DNA of 64,000 bases from Oscillatoriales cyanobacterium (GCA_004293365.1 RDYN01000035.1:1-64000), one strand, 5' to 3'. Counted from the stretch's first letter, positions 10,811 to 19,541 are shown. Made by a program: numbers and translations. Notes: a model not told the origin generated them from the letters alone.

Positions 10811-11084
10811 GCAGGGGTTTAAACCCCTGCCTCATAGCTGAAGTCCTCTAAAAGAGGACTGAAGAACTTATTACATCAAATTTGGTTTGGAATTTCAGAT
10901 CTAATTTGGCGGTTGAAACTCGTGCGGCGTGCAAAATCGAATGTATTTTGTTTGTGATTCGATTTTGTCTTGTCACATGAAGTCTGCCTTCAATGGCTTA
11001 AAGAATTCATGGAACCAAAAACCCAGATTTGGCATTAGTCCTCTTTCAGAGGACTTTCGCTACTCGCGGTGGGTTTAAACCCCT
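10811..11084. repeat. Family D palindromes in the 10.7-11.5 kb gap
   Basis: Each cluster joins two palindromes. GCAGGGGTTTAAACCCCTGC is at 10811-10830 and a variant at 11070-11084. AGTCCTCT with AGAGGACT arms is at 10842-10860 and 11037-11055. The two clusters are in opposite order, so the pair itself forms a larger inverted repeat with about 170 bp between. The same modules recur at 28.0-28.2 kb. The remainder of 10690-11482 has several HIP1 sites and only an unconvincing minus-strand frame (11131-11424). Confidence 0.75.
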
Positions 11085-11482
11085 GGCGGTCTTTCGGGTT
11101 AAGCGATCTTGCCTGTCGCGCCTTTAGCACTTAGCACCGCAGATGCACTTGTAAAACTGATGCTCTAACAACAGGTGATTTTTTATCCGTGCTTCCCAAG
11201 CTAGCAGCAGACTTTTGTCGATCGCACCCTTCGTAAATAAACTTAATATCAAAGTCTGCTACAAAATTTCTCCGATCGACTGACAGCAACGCTATTATTA
11301 GCAGAAAAAAAGCAAGTGCGATCGCTTTTTTAAGACAGAAAGCGCGATCGCTAATCTGCCCGATCGCAACTGTTCTCGGAAAAATTAAACTTGTGCCAAA
11401 CTTACCTAAACGTGCTATATTCAACTCCGTAAACCCTGAACAGCGCTTTCAGGTATGCCAAAATTATCAACGAGTCAACTAA

Positions 11483-13135
11483 ATGCCCTTTACTTTCAAG
11501 AAATTAGCTTCGATCGCAATCTTCTTCGCAGCCGTAAAAATTTTAGTTGACTCTGGGCACTTCCAACAAGCTGCCAATAACATCACACACAGAAACCCAG
11601 CCAGCGCCACATCAGACACCGAAACTCTGCGACACAAATCCAGCAACACGCCCGCCGCAGAACCCCACAAATCACCAGATCAAAAGTTTGATGTAGTAGT
11701 ATATGGCGATGAAGTGCCGGGGATATGTGCGGCTATATGGGCAAAAAAGACATTAGGTGAAAAGGGCAAAGTTGCGATCGTGCGATCGAACTACGCAACT
11801 GCTCTTTTGGGCGGCGTACTCACCCGCGGCGGCTTAGGTTACGTCGATTTAGATAAAATCCCCGACTGGTACCGCCAACCCTACGCCCAATGTTTCCGGG
11901 AATTCTTAGACAAAGCGAATGTACCCGAATCTTGCTTGGAACCAAAAACCGCTGACAAAGCTCTTAGAGAGATGCTTTCGGAAGCCGGAGTTAAACTTAT
12001 TTCCCACTCAACTCTGACTCCTCACGTAGTCGATCAAAAGATAGAATATGCCGAAGTTAAAGAGAGCAATATCAAAATTCAAGCTAACTCTTTTATTGAC
12101 GTAACTCAAGACGCGGAACTGGCAAGAAAAGCCGGATTATCTTATTATACAGGATATGAATCGCAAAACATCAAATCAAAAAATGAAACTTTAGCAGTAT
12201 CTGTAGTGCCGACAATTACTGGGCTAACGATGGCAGACTTCGGCAAAATAGAAGATGACATTCTCTACAACACTCCTTTAGTAGACAAGATTAAAGCAAG
12301 CATTACCAAATATAAAGATCCGGCAAGTACAGAATTCTGGATGAGGAATTTTTTGAGTCCGATTTATCAGGCCTATCGAGACGGTTACAATATCAGAAGC
12401 GTAGCCCTAGGGGCGGCCTATCACGTAGATAGAAATTTGCCCTTTACTCAAGATAAAGGATTCTTCTTTGACAAAGCCAATGTGTGCGTTTATAAAGATA
12501 ATTCGCTGTCGTGGAACGGGTTTTTGTTTAAATACCAAGTTGACGAATTGATGAAGATGGAAGCTAACGGCAGAAAACCGACTCCTGAGATGGTGAAAGA
12601 AATGTCACACCTCCAAGAATGGCTGCAAAAGAAGTCGGGTAAAGATGTGAGAGTGTTTATCCCGGAAGAGATTTATATCAGACAAACTTTGAATGTCCGC
12701 GATGTGGTGGCGCCGCTAAGTGGGAAAGAGATTATTAAAGGGGGCACAGATCCAGAAAAGTCGATCGGCAGTTTTTCCTACGATTTCGACTTGCGGGGCG
12801 GAGTCAAGGATTTGGAATCGAGAATTCCGCCGCTGCCGACCTATAATTTTGGGATAGAGAGCGCTTTGGCGAGTAAGGTGAGTAATTTGGCTATTGTAGG
12901 GCGATCGTCCGGCTATGTCGGGATGGCCGTATCAGTCGGGCGAATTGCGACGGTGAATATTTATCAAGGACAAGGCGTGGGCGTGGCGGCGGGTTTGGCT
13001 AGCAAGTTGGGAGTGCCGCTGAATACGATTACCTCGAGTAAAACAAGGGAAACTTTGGAGACTTTAACGGGGAAAACTACGTATTTGTCGGGGAGAGATA
13101 CGAGTTATGGGGTGGATTATAAAGAGGTGAAATAG
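11483..13135 (+). CDS. FAD-dependent oxidoreductase with N-terminal membrane anchor or signal
   Basis: The 550-residue protein begins with a basic residue pair and a hydrophobic stretch (about 7-22), then a Ser/Thr/Pro/His-rich linker to about 66, consistent with export or anchoring. The Rossmann segment KFDVVVYGDEVPGICAAIWA (about 68-87) matches the FAD-dependent oxidoreductase family with a degenerate glycine motif. RGGLGYVD, DVTQDAELARKAG and the C-terminal GRSSGYVGMAVSVGR segment are typical of the FAD_oxidored group of proteins of unknown substrate. No catalytic cysteine or redox partner was recognised. It stands alone and is followed by a hairpin terminator. Confidence 0.8.
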   Translation: MPFTFKKLASIAIFFAAVKILVDSGHFQQAANNITHRNPASATSDTETLRHKSSNTPAAEPHKSPDQKFDVVVYGDEVPGICAAIWAKKTLGEKGKVAIVRSNYATALLGGVLTRGGLGYVDLDKIPDWYRQPYAQCFREFLDKANVPESCLEPKTADKALREMLSEAGVKLISHSTLTPHVVDQKIEYAEVKESNIKIQANSFIDVTQDAELARKAGLSYYTGYESQNIKSKNETLAVSVVPTITGLTMADFGKIEDDILYNTPLVDKIKASITKYKDPASTEFWMRNFLSPIYQAYRDGYNIRSVALGAAYHVDRNLPFTQDKGFFFDKANVCVYKDNSLSWNGFLFKYQVDELMKMEANGRKPTPEMVKEMSHLQEWLQKKSGKDVRVFIPEEIYIRQTLNVRDVVAPLSGKEIIKGGTDPEKSIGSFSYDFDLRGGVKDLESRIPPLPTYNFGIESALASKVSNLAIVGRSSGYVGMAVSVGRIATVNIYQGQGVGVAAGLASKLGVPLNTITSSKTRETLETLTGKTTYLSGRDTSYGVDYKEVK

Positions 13136-13203
13136 ATCTAAGGAAGTAGTAGGGGACGAGCGAAATATTCGCTGGGAATAGGAAATTTTGTAAACTAATT
13201 AAG

Positions 13204-13243
13204 AGCGATCGCACTTTTTGTTATAAAGGGCGATCGCTTTTTC
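13204..13243 (+). terminator. HIP1-based hairpin terminator
   Basis: AGCGATCGC (13204-13212) pairs with GCGATCGCT (13230-13238), followed by TTTTTCT. It lies 68 bp after the FAD oxidoreductase stop. Both arms are HIP1 octamers. Confidence 0.65.
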
Positions 13244-13438
13244 TTTGCTTGCTCAATTCAAACCCCTGAAACTTCTTTTTTCTGTAACCTTGCTTCTCTA
13301 AATTCACCAATGCGTTTTGCAGATTTCTCATCCACCGCTGTTATCATTATAAGTTCTCCAATCTAGCAATAATCCGTTCCATGCCTATTTTAGCTGGCAG
13401 CACATACAGGACTTATATCGTGTCCGGAAGATCGACCT

Positions 13439-13512
13439 TAATTAGTGCTTGCTGAATAATCGATCGCCAACCAAGAGCAGGAGCGATGGATATATTCAGC
13501 AAGACCTAATTA
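13439..13512. repeat. 74-bp MITE-like inverted repeat
   Basis: The arms at 13439-13458 and 13493-13512 are complementary at 18 of 20 positions (cttgctgaata core). The 34-bp centre has no frame. It lies at the left edge of the HIP1-free block, 40 bp beyond the DUF2000 stop. Nothing else is recognised in 13244-13551. Confidence 0.6.
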
Positions 13513-13551
13513 AAGAGCGATCGCCGCCACAGGTCAATCCCAAAAAGATTA

Positions 13552-13986
13552 TCAGCCATTAAACAATGAGAATTTGCGGGTAAATGAAGTGAGAGTTTCT
13601 GTTTTGCCGAACATCACGATCGCCATATACGTCATATCATCCATCCTGGTGCTTTTGGTATTTGACATCTGTTCTTCGGCTGAAGATCCCAACATGCTGT
13701 GAGTGAAAGCATTATGGACAATACCTGCTTCATTGAGAGCTTGATGCAGTGTTTTGAGTTGGTTATTATTCTTTGCTTTCAGAATGATGTACGGATATTG
13801 ACTAATGTGTGATGGATCGCTCCAGCTTTCCTGGAATTCGTACTTGAGAAACTGTAAATCCTCTGAACCACCAATTTTGGACACTAACCCTGCGGTCGCA
13901 TGTCCCAAAGCGTTCATTAGTTGGGGGGAATTGATGTTCGGATTAACAACTGCAATAGTTTTGTAATCATTATCTTGATACAACAT
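13552..13986 (-). CDS. DUF2000-family protein
   Basis: The 144-residue protein resembles DUF2000 proteins, which share the fold of peptidyl-tRNA hydrolase II: a beta strand (KTIAVVNPN), a helix starting LMNALGHATAGL, then QYPYIILKAKN and the late FTHSMLG segment. The biochemical role of the family is not established. It is the last of three genes on this strand, 83 bp after the second desaturase half, so co-transcription is likely. A purine-rich AGAAG precedes the ATG. It could act on a product of the neighbouring enzyme, but that is a guess. Confidence 0.7.
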   Translation of the reverse strand: MLYQDNDYKTIAVVNPNINSPQLMNALGHATAGLVSKIGGSEDLQFLKYEFQESWSDPSHISQYPYIILKAKNNNQLKTLHQALNEAGIVHNAFTHSMLGSSAEEQMSNTKSTRMDDMTYMAIVMFGKTETLTSFTRKFSLFNG

Positions 13987-14069
13987 GATTGATTCTTCTT
14001 TTTTTGTGGATTGGGATAAGTCACCTAATCAACCAGCAGATAGATATTTCTGCTGACTGATTAAGAAGT

Positions 14070-14696
14070 TTATGAATCAGAATTACAATCAACTTTTGCT
14101 AGTCCTTGAAAGACATGTTCAATTGCCTGACCGATGCCCCAGAAATCGATATAATCCTTGCCTGCTTCAACTTCGCGTTGACGGGCATAGGTGCCATTTG
14201 CCCATTCTTTTTGGGTTTTGGGACTTTTATGGTGCCAATCATGTTCTGGCATTTCTCCAGATAAGACAGCGACACGTACTAGGAAGTGTCCCAGCATTTT
14301 GATGATCCAATAGCACCAAGCCCAAGGCGAAGAATCGGTAGGAGGAGTTACACCGCAAAATCGACCATGACTTTTGGTTGTCTTGTTATGAGTGCTTCCC
14401 CACTTGTGCTCCGATAGAAATTGCAAAAGCGATGCAATGTGATACAGAAAAGTTAGAGGAAAGATGATTGCTAGCACAAACTTGAAGAATGATTGGGTGA
14501 GGATGGCGCCAGCTATGAGAAATATGATGAATAGGATAGTAATTATCCGACGATAGATTGACTCGTTCATGAAGTTGGCTTTAAAACGAGCTTCTAGAAA
14601 TAACCAATGGAATCGAGGCGAAATTGCTGTTCGCCATAGGTGTTTCCAGTATGGGCGGGTATCGATGGTAGGCGATGGATTAAGGATGAGTTTCAT
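14070..14696 (-). CDS. Split fatty-acid-desaturase-like protein, C-terminal half (histidine box 3)
   Basis: The 208-residue protein starts MKLILNPSPT at an ATG preceded by AGGAGG (14707-14712) with a 10-nt gap; an in-frame ATG 45 bp upstream (14741) is less likely. It begins with PYWKHLWRTAISPRFHWLFL, which in one-chain relatives follows soon after the GFRPG segment that ends the upstream gene. Two membrane segments (about 50-95) follow, then SEHKWGSTH and EHDWHH with H152-x2-H155-H156, the third iron-ligating box. Boxes 1 and 2 are absent here and present in the upstream gene. The two products probably assemble into one membrane di-iron enzyme; the substrate is unknown. A broken gene remains possible, though the strong ribosome site argues against it. 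Confidence 0.75.
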   Translation of the reverse strand: MKLILNPSPTIDTRPYWKHLWRTAISPRFHWLFLEARFKANFMNESIYRRIITILFIIFLIAGAILTQSFFKFVLAIIFPLTFLYHIASLLQFLSEHKWGSTHNKTTKSHGRFCGVTPPTDSSPWAWCYWIIKMLGHFLVRVAVLSGEMPEHDWHHKSPKTQKEWANGTYARQREVEAGKDYIDFWGIGQAIEHVFQGLAKVDCNSDS

Positions 14697-14797
14697 TTTC
14701 GACAGTCCTCCTAAAAGATAGAAGATACACGTAACCTTCACAACTACAGGATTTTCGGGAATACCTACCTTTTCTGATAGACATTCCTTCGATTGAA

Positions 14798-15406
14798 TTA
14801 GGACTCTGAACCAGGACGAAAACCTAACAAGTAGAGGAACTGGGCATCAGGGTCATGTTCAAAACTGGCAAACTTCTTTACATGGTGGTGAAGTTTGATA
14901 TGATCGTGGTAATAGCCTGCAAAATCTTGAACGATCAGCATCGTTGATAAAACTTCTGCAAGCCATTTATCACGATAGTCCCCAAAAAATTCGTAGTGTA
15001 CGCAACGATGGCAGATCGTTGCCTGAATTTTACGAGCACCACCCACTGTATATGCCCAAGAAAAAATCAGCAAAGGAAAGAAAAATGGAGAAGATTGCAG
15101 AATGATGAAACTGGCTGTAATTCCGCTGAACAGTGACAAAAGTGCGGCGATCAATTGGTAAATGCGACCGACTTTCAAGAGGGGCTGTTGTCCCCAGTAG
15201 GGTTTACCCGTTAGCCAAGTGATGAATTCCTGAATCAGCACATACATGACGGGAGGCAGGTTTCCCCCAATTTTGGCAAGTTGTTCTCGAATGCCACCTT
15301 CATTATCAATAGCTACGCCTACACCATCTTCACTGTCTTGGGCTGAAGTTTCGGTTGTGGATTGGACAACTTCAACAGGGGCAGAGACAAAAAGTAACAC
15401 GGACAT
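14798..15406 (-). CDS. Split fatty-acid-desaturase-like protein, N-terminal half (boxes 1 and 2)
   Basis: The 202-residue protein has a hydrophilic start, a helix pair at about 83-120, then H133-x3-H137 (ICHRCVHYEFFGDY) and H169-x3-H173-H174 (HDHIKLHHH), the first two histidine boxes of membrane desaturases and hydroxylases. It stops just after LLGFRPG, the point where one-chain relatives continue into the second membrane pair. The third box is encoded by the next gene, about 100 bp downstream in another frame. AAGGAGA lies 5 nt before the ATG. A symmetric hairpin stands about 145 bp upstream. Confidence 0.75.
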   Translation of the reverse strand: MSVLLFVSAPVEVVQSTTETSAQDSEDGVGVAIDNEGGIREQLAKIGGNLPPVMYVLIQEFITWLTGKPYWGQQPLLKVGRIYQLIAALLSLFSGITASFIILQSSPFFFPLLIFSWAYTVGGARKIQATICHRCVHYEFFGDYRDKWLAEVLSTMLIVQDFAGYYHDHIKLHHHVKKFASFEHDPDAQFLYLLGFRPGSES

Positions 15407-15550
15407 GGTTTTCTCCTTTGTTTAATCGATTAGGGGCAGTACATCAGACAAAACAAACAGTAAAATCGTGGATCTTTACAGGAGGATCGCGAATCGATTG
15501 AGGCATTTTTACTTGTGTAAATTTCATAGAAATGAGCCTATAAACATCAA

Positions 15551-15599
15551 AAGGCTGACATTTTTGGTGACAGAGTTAGTCACCGAAAACGTCAGCCTT
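15551..15599. promoter_or_regulatory. Two-tier hairpin upstream of the split desaturase
   Basis: AAGGCTGAC (15551-15559) pairs with GTCAGCCTT (15591-15599), and inside it GGTGAC (15566-15571) pairs with GTCACC (15579-15584), separated by a symmetric 6-nt internal loop and closed by a 7-nt loop. It lies in the gap before the first desaturase half, probably in its leader or operator. No T run follows on the minus strand, so it is not a standard terminator. Confidence 0.5.
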
Positions 15600-15682
15600 G
15601 TATGCCAACAGATATTGAATGTGCCAACCAGAACCTTTTTAGAGAATTGCTCTAAATCAAGTTGCTAGTCAGATCGCTTGTG

Positions 15683-16063
15683 CTAGGTAGAATGGCCCGC
15701 CAGCGCTACCTTAATACGGCGTGAGAAAATACATTCGACGTTGAAATGGATCGCGCCAGTCTTGGACTCCACTTTCCTCCAAGGGGTGATGATGACCTTG
15801 CCAAAGCCTTCTGCATCGATGATGGTCTGCAATGCGTGGATGATGCACTGTTTGACTTCGACCATTGCTGAGTGATGGGGAATACGACATTGAGCAAGAG
15901 CCTTGGGGCAGAGTTCCAATTTATTATCGTTCCAGGTCATTTGGACTTGCGCTTTTCCCTTGCAGGGATGAACGTGAATCGTGGCTGACCGTATATCTCC
16001 TTCTTCCCACCTGCTTAGGCGGTCAAGAATGAGTTGTAGGAACTGACATGGCGTTATCTCCAT
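15683..16063 (-). CDS. Small protein of unknown function
   Basis: I do not recognise this family. The preferred ATG (16063) gives 126 residues starting MEITPCQFL; an in-frame GTG at 16078 would add five. GTGAGG lies upstream of the ATG. The protein is soluble, with four cysteines and alternating strand-like segments (SATIHVHPC, KAQVQMTW, AIHFNVECIF) around a helix (VKQCIIHALQTIIDAEG), suggesting a small alpha-beta fold. It is on the same strand as the split desaturase and 276 bp upstream of it, so it may belong to the same unit. Confidence 0.5.
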   Translation of the reverse strand: MEITPCQFLQLILDRLSRWEEGDIRSATIHVHPCKGKAQVQMTWNDNKLELCPKALAQCRIPHHSAMVEVKQCIIHALQTIIDAEGFGKVIITPWRKVESKTGAIHFNVECIFSRRIKVALAGHST

Positions 16064-16231
16064 AGGGCACAACCTCACTTTTTGCGTAGGCGGGGAACGC
16101 TTCTCGTATACCTATCTTAGCACTGCCATCCAGAGTTGTCAAGACTTATTGTAAAATATTTTTGCAATCTAAGATAGTTATAACCATCTTTCAATGACAT
16201 GAACAGAGCGTCAATCCCATAGATACTACTA

Positions 16232-16324
16232 CAGGACTTACGCACTAACAACGTAATGATGTCATTCTGAGGCTTAGCGAAGAATCTCAAACCCTTGCAG
16301 CAACGTTACAGTGCGTAAGTCCTG
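16232..16324. repeat. 93-bp MITE-like repeat (caggacttacgcact ends)
   Basis: The ends CAGGACTTACGCACT (16232-16246) and its exact complement (16310-16324) continue with partial pairing. The centre holds gtcattctgaggcttagcg, a motif common in cyanobacterial intergenic repeats. A similar end (gaggacttacgca) occurs near 26.39 kb. In the rest of 16064-16714 I find only short unconvincing frames on both strands at 16374-16619. Confidence 0.75.
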
Positions 16325-16714
16325 CACTAATGATGCATATTATGATGACCCAGTTTTCCTACCAGGCTCTAGTCTAAGTCATAAGTCTTTTGCCTTGTGT
16401 TGCTTTCACGCACTTGTCGGGTGAGTTAATCGAGCGAGGTTGGTTTTCCAAGCCTTTTGTCAATAGACTCTCCAATAATTCTTGTGGGGCAGACAGGATA
16501 CCTGCCTTTGACTGGCTTTTCTGGAGAGGTCTAATTATTATGCCAAATAAGACTATCGTTTCACGCTTTCCGGATTTTGCAAAATGAGTATGTTTAATTA
16601 TCTTAGGTACGGCATCCACTCATGACGATCGAGCATATGTCTGTTAGGATTGGGGCAGATGGCAAATGAATCTGTCTTATCAAGATCGTCAAAACTTACA
16701 GTTGCTACGCTCAA

Positions 16715-16762
16715 AGGCTAGCTATATGGTGTAAACTCTTGTGGGCTTAGCACACAGCTAGC
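16715..16762 (+). promoter_or_regulatory. Dyad upstream of the HTH/solute-binding regulator
   Basis: GGCTAGCT (16715-16722) and AGCTAGCC (16755-16762) are exact complements with a 32-bp gap, and the outer gttgc and gcaac also match. It is about 120 bp before the regulator start and is a candidate operator or promoter dyad. A strong AAGGAGGG (16858-16865) precedes the regulator ATG. Confidence 0.35.
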
Positions 16763-16878
16763 CGCAACGACCCAAGCTTGACCTCTGAAGTGCAAGCAGG
16801 ACAACTAGCACCTCGCAGCAAGTCAGCTTTATTGCGAGTGTATTGGTTTCAGAAAAAAAAGGAGGGTAAATAATCTCA

Positions 16879-17919
16879 ATGGCACGCCCAAAACGCACTC
16901 GTTCTGAAGATACCGCGTCCCAGTCGAAATTTGTTCAGGTTGTGGAAGGCTATCTTACCAAAGCAAACTGGACAAAGCAGCAATTTATGGCTGAAATCCA
17001 GGTTGGAGAAGCTCAGTTCTATCGGTGGGCGAGGGGCGAAAACGTTCCGTCAAAAGCAATTGTTAATCGTATTGCAGTATTTTTAGGTCGTCGCTTAGAT
17101 GAAGTCTATCAGAATCTTCCTCATAATCCCTTTCCAGTTTCTGATACGATTGATGGCTTGTTGAATGAACTGCTTGAAGCGGCAGGCTACAGCGCCAGTA
17201 TTCGGGGAAAGGGAGTTGATTCTAGCTGGCAAGAAATAGCTCATAATCGCTCATGGAAACTTGGGTACACTCTTGTTTATCCAAATTGGGCAGAGCCTCC
17301 GGAAAGGTATGGAGAAAAGCCTATTGGTATTGCCATTGACTGCGCTGAAAGAGTAGGTGATTTGCTTGGGATAGACACAGAATGGCAATACTTAACTTGG
17401 CAAGAAATGCCTCTTGCAATTGCTGAACGTAAAGTTCATGGGATTGCCCCTTTCATGCTGGCTGCACCAGGCAGATTTTTTGATTACCGCTTATCTGATC
17501 CGTGGTATTCAGGGGGAAAACTTAAACTGACCGCAGTTACTCTACCAATAGAAATTGATGCAGACTTTCTAGAAGATTTACCACATAAACGTGTTCGGTT
17601 GGTTTACATAGAAAATGAGATCGGAGATTGGGTAGTCAGTATGCTCGGTAATTCTTACGAGCGAGAGGCATTTGCAGACAAAGCAAAAGCTTTTAGTTAT
17701 ATGAAAGCCTTTGAGTCCAAGGAAAGTGATGTGATTCCTATTCTATGCTCTGACCACGTTCTTTGTAAAAGTGTAGCTGATGAGAATAACTGGCAAGTTC
17801 TCAACATAAGATGTGTGAAGGATTTGGAATTGTATCCAGCATTTGCTTTTCACCCAAATGAAGAACAATTAACCGCCTCTGTTAATGCTGTTTTGAAGTT
17901 GGTTAATCAAGTTTCATAA
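16879..17919 (+). CDS. Transcription regulator: HTH domain fused to a solute-binding-like sensor
   Basis: The 346-residue protein has no signal peptide, so it is cytosolic. Residues about 14-76 form an XRE-like helix-turn-helix (WTKQQFMAEIQVGEAQFYRWARG). Residues about 125-345 resemble the SBP_bac_3 fold of polar amino acid binding proteins: GIAIDCAERVGDLLGI, then ITERK-like IAERKVHGIAP, then PGRFFDYRLSDPWY, where Arg199 sits at the carboxylate-binding position, and a late CSDHVL. The regulator thus appears to sense an amino-acid-like ligand with a domain related to the binding protein encoded three genes downstream. AAGGAGGG precedes the ATG. It heads a five-gene plus-strand run with short gaps (28, 28, 7 and 19 bp). 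Confidence 0.8.
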   Translation: MARPKRTRSEDTASQSKFVQVVEGYLTKANWTKQQFMAEIQVGEAQFYRWARGENVPSKAIVNRIAVFLGRRLDEVYQNLPHNPFPVSDTIDGLLNELLEAAGYSASIRGKGVDSSWQEIAHNRSWKLGYTLVYPNWAEPPERYGEKPIGIAIDCAERVGDLLGIDTEWQYLTWQEMPLAIAERKVHGIAPFMLAAPGRFFDYRLSDPWYSGGKLKLTAVTLPIEIDADFLEDLPHKRVRLVYIENEIGDWVVSMLGNSYEREAFADKAKAFSYMKAFESKESDVIPILCSDHVLCKSVADENNWQVLNIRCVKDLELYPAFAFHPNEEQLTASVNAVLKLVNQVS

Positions 17920-17947
17920 ATCATCAGTGCAAGGAGCTAGTCAAATT

Positions 17948-18637
17948 GTGAAAATTTCATTTAGTCTGTTAGCAGAACAAATAATTAATGACGAAGAACG
18001 AATTCTCAAAGAATTGGCGGTGGAAAAATCTCTGTGTGATATTACAAGTAATATTGAGGGCTTAAAGCAATTTGCTGAAGCTTTTCACTTTATCCGCTAT
18101 GACTTCTGCCACCTCAACTTTATTGTGGGTGAGCGGTGCTGCACCAATGAATTTTTGTGGGAGGGAATAGCGAAAAATCTGTACGAAGAATTGGGCGGAA
18201 AAAGTGGGCAGAGCCACAACCAGTTGTACCGAGATTTTTTAGCTTCCGTTGGCGCTCGGGAAGAAGATTCTCTAAAGGAACCTGCATTTGCCTCCCTGTT
18301 TAATCGGGCGCTGCAAACCTACTGTCGGCAAGCGCCCGTTGCAGAAGCCCTGTTTACTATCGCAATCTATGAAGCTTTTGACATCCCCGACTACCAACTA
18401 CTACTACGGGTTGTGAAACAAGCAGATGTCTCACAGCAAGGGCTACGTTTCTTTCAGCTTCATGCTGTCGCCAACCACTTTGAAATGTTTGAAGATGTTG
18501 TAGCTTGGCTTAGAAAACAAGAAGGTGGAGAAAGTGCCTTCAATCGGGCAAAAGAATTTGTTTTTCAGACACAAACCGAAATGTGGCGTGGATTAATAGC
18601 GCACTTACAAGAACAAACAACCGATTGCTGTGTTTAA
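17948..18637 (+). CDS. Haem-oxygenase-like di-iron oxidase family protein (TenA/CADD/PqqC fold)
   Basis: The 229-residue all-helical protein resembles iron-containing redox enzymes of the haem-oxygenase-like superfamily. In the chosen numbering Glu80/Glu81 and His90 (EELGGKSGQSH), Glu142 (AIYEAF) and His172 (FFQLHAVANH) fit the metal ligands. The last ligand helix differs: the usual H-x3-D-x2-H reads with Asn and Glu at the second and third positions, with another His at 177. The GTG at 17948 is chosen because AAGGAG lies about 12 nt before it; an earlier GTG (17927) overlaps that site. Relatives oxidise or cleave amino acids, fatty acids or haem-like molecules. Its place between a ligand-sensing regulator and an amino-acid-type importer suggests it acts on the imported compound. 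Confidence 0.7.
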   Translation: MKISFSLLAEQIINDEERILKELAVEKSLCDITSNIEGLKQFAEAFHFIRYDFCHLNFIVGERCCTNEFLWEGIAKNLYEELGGKSGQSHNQLYRDFLASVGAREEDSLKEPAFASLFNRALQTYCRQAPVAEALFTIAIYEAFDIPDYQLLLRVVKQADVSQQGLRFFQLHAVANHFEMFEDVVAWLRKQEGGESAFNRAKEFVFQTQTEMWRGLIAHLQEQTTDCCV

Positions 18638-18665
18638 AACTTTTGATTTTTTTTGGAGGAACGCA

Positions 18666-19541
18666 ATGGGCATTAAAACACTTAGAAATCGCTGGTTTAC
18701 GATCGCCATTTCACTAGCAATAGTCTTCTTGGTCAGCTTGGCTTCATGCACAAAAAATTCTGCACAACAAACCAGTCCAAATACCACCAGCACGTCAACC
18801 TTGGGGCAAATCGCAGCCAGTAGCAAAATCAAAGTCGCCTATCTCGTCTTTCCGCCAACCATCACCAAAAACCAAACCACTGGAGAATTGGGCGGGCATT
18901 TAGTGGATACCATCAAAGAAATTGCGCGGCTCAACAACTGGACTCCCGAATTCATCGAAACCGACTGGTCGGGCTTTGCTACCGGGCTGGACTCCCGTCG
19001 GTTTGATGTTTCGATCGTCCCCACCTTCGTCACCGTCCCCAGAGCCTTATCCGTCTACTTCACCAATCCCCTCTTCTACGCAGGCAACAGCGCCATCACT
19101 AAAGCCGACGAAACCCGCTTCACAACCCTGGAAAGCATCGACCAACCCGGAGTCACCGTTGCTGTCACCCAAGGCGAAGCAGGCGACGAATATGCCAAAG
19201 CCAACTTCAAGAAAGCCAAAATCACCCGCTTCTCTGGTGGCGACCAATCCCTTGCCTTCCAAGCTGTTGTGGCAGGTCGCGCCAATATTGCCCTCGGTGA
19301 TGCCTACGTGACCTCCCAATTCGCCAAAGCCAACCCCCAAGTCAAAGACCTTTTTGCCAAAGCCCCCTACAATCTCACTCCTGTCTCCTGGGCAGTGCGT
19401 AAGGGCGACACTGAAATGTTGAACTTCCTCAACAGCAGCCTGGAATCCCTGGATTACCAAGGTCGCCTCCGGGAGTGGGAACAAAAAGCAGGCGCAAACT
19501 GGCTCCACATTAAAAAAGTCTGGGAATTTACTAAATCGTAA
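18666..19541 (+). CDS. ABC transporter solute-binding lipoprotein, polar amino acid type
   Basis: The 291-residue protein starts MGIKTLRNRWFT at an ATG preceded by GGAGG; an upstream in-frame ATG overlaps the previous gene. A signal sequence ends in a lipobox (SLASC) with Cys28 as the lipid site, then a Thr/Ser linker. The SBP_bac_3 fold follows: ELGGHLVDTIKEIA, FDVSIVPTFVTVPRAL with the carboxylate-binding Arg, NPLFYAG and ANIALGDAYV with the late Asp. This pair of residues is the usual signature for an alpha-amino acid or close analogue. It delivers substrate to the permease and ATPase that follow. Confidence 0.9.
   Translation: MGIKTLRNRWFTIAISLAIVFLVSLASCTKNSAQQTSPNTTSTSTLGQIAASSKIKVAYLVFPPTITKNQTTGELGGHLVDTIKEIARLNNWTPEFIETDWSGFATGLDSRRFDVSIVPTFVTVPRALSVYFTNPLFYAGNSAITKADETRFTTLESIDQPGVTVAVTQGEAGDEYAKANFKKAKITRFSGGDQSLAFQAVVAGRANIALGDAYVTSQFAKANPQVKDLFAKAPYNLTPVSWAVRKGDTEMLNFLNSSLESLDYQGRLREWEQKAGANWLHIKKVWEFTKS

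Noticed and set aside
11131-11424. 97-residue minus-strand frame in the 10.7-11.5 kb gap
   Set aside because: Several HIP1 sites shape its codons, no ribosome site or family was seen, and it overlaps no operon. A hydrophobic stretch alone is weak evidence.
16374-16619. Opposing short frames (81 and 65 residues)
   Set aside because: Neither matches a known family, and they overlap each other in a repeat-rich gap.
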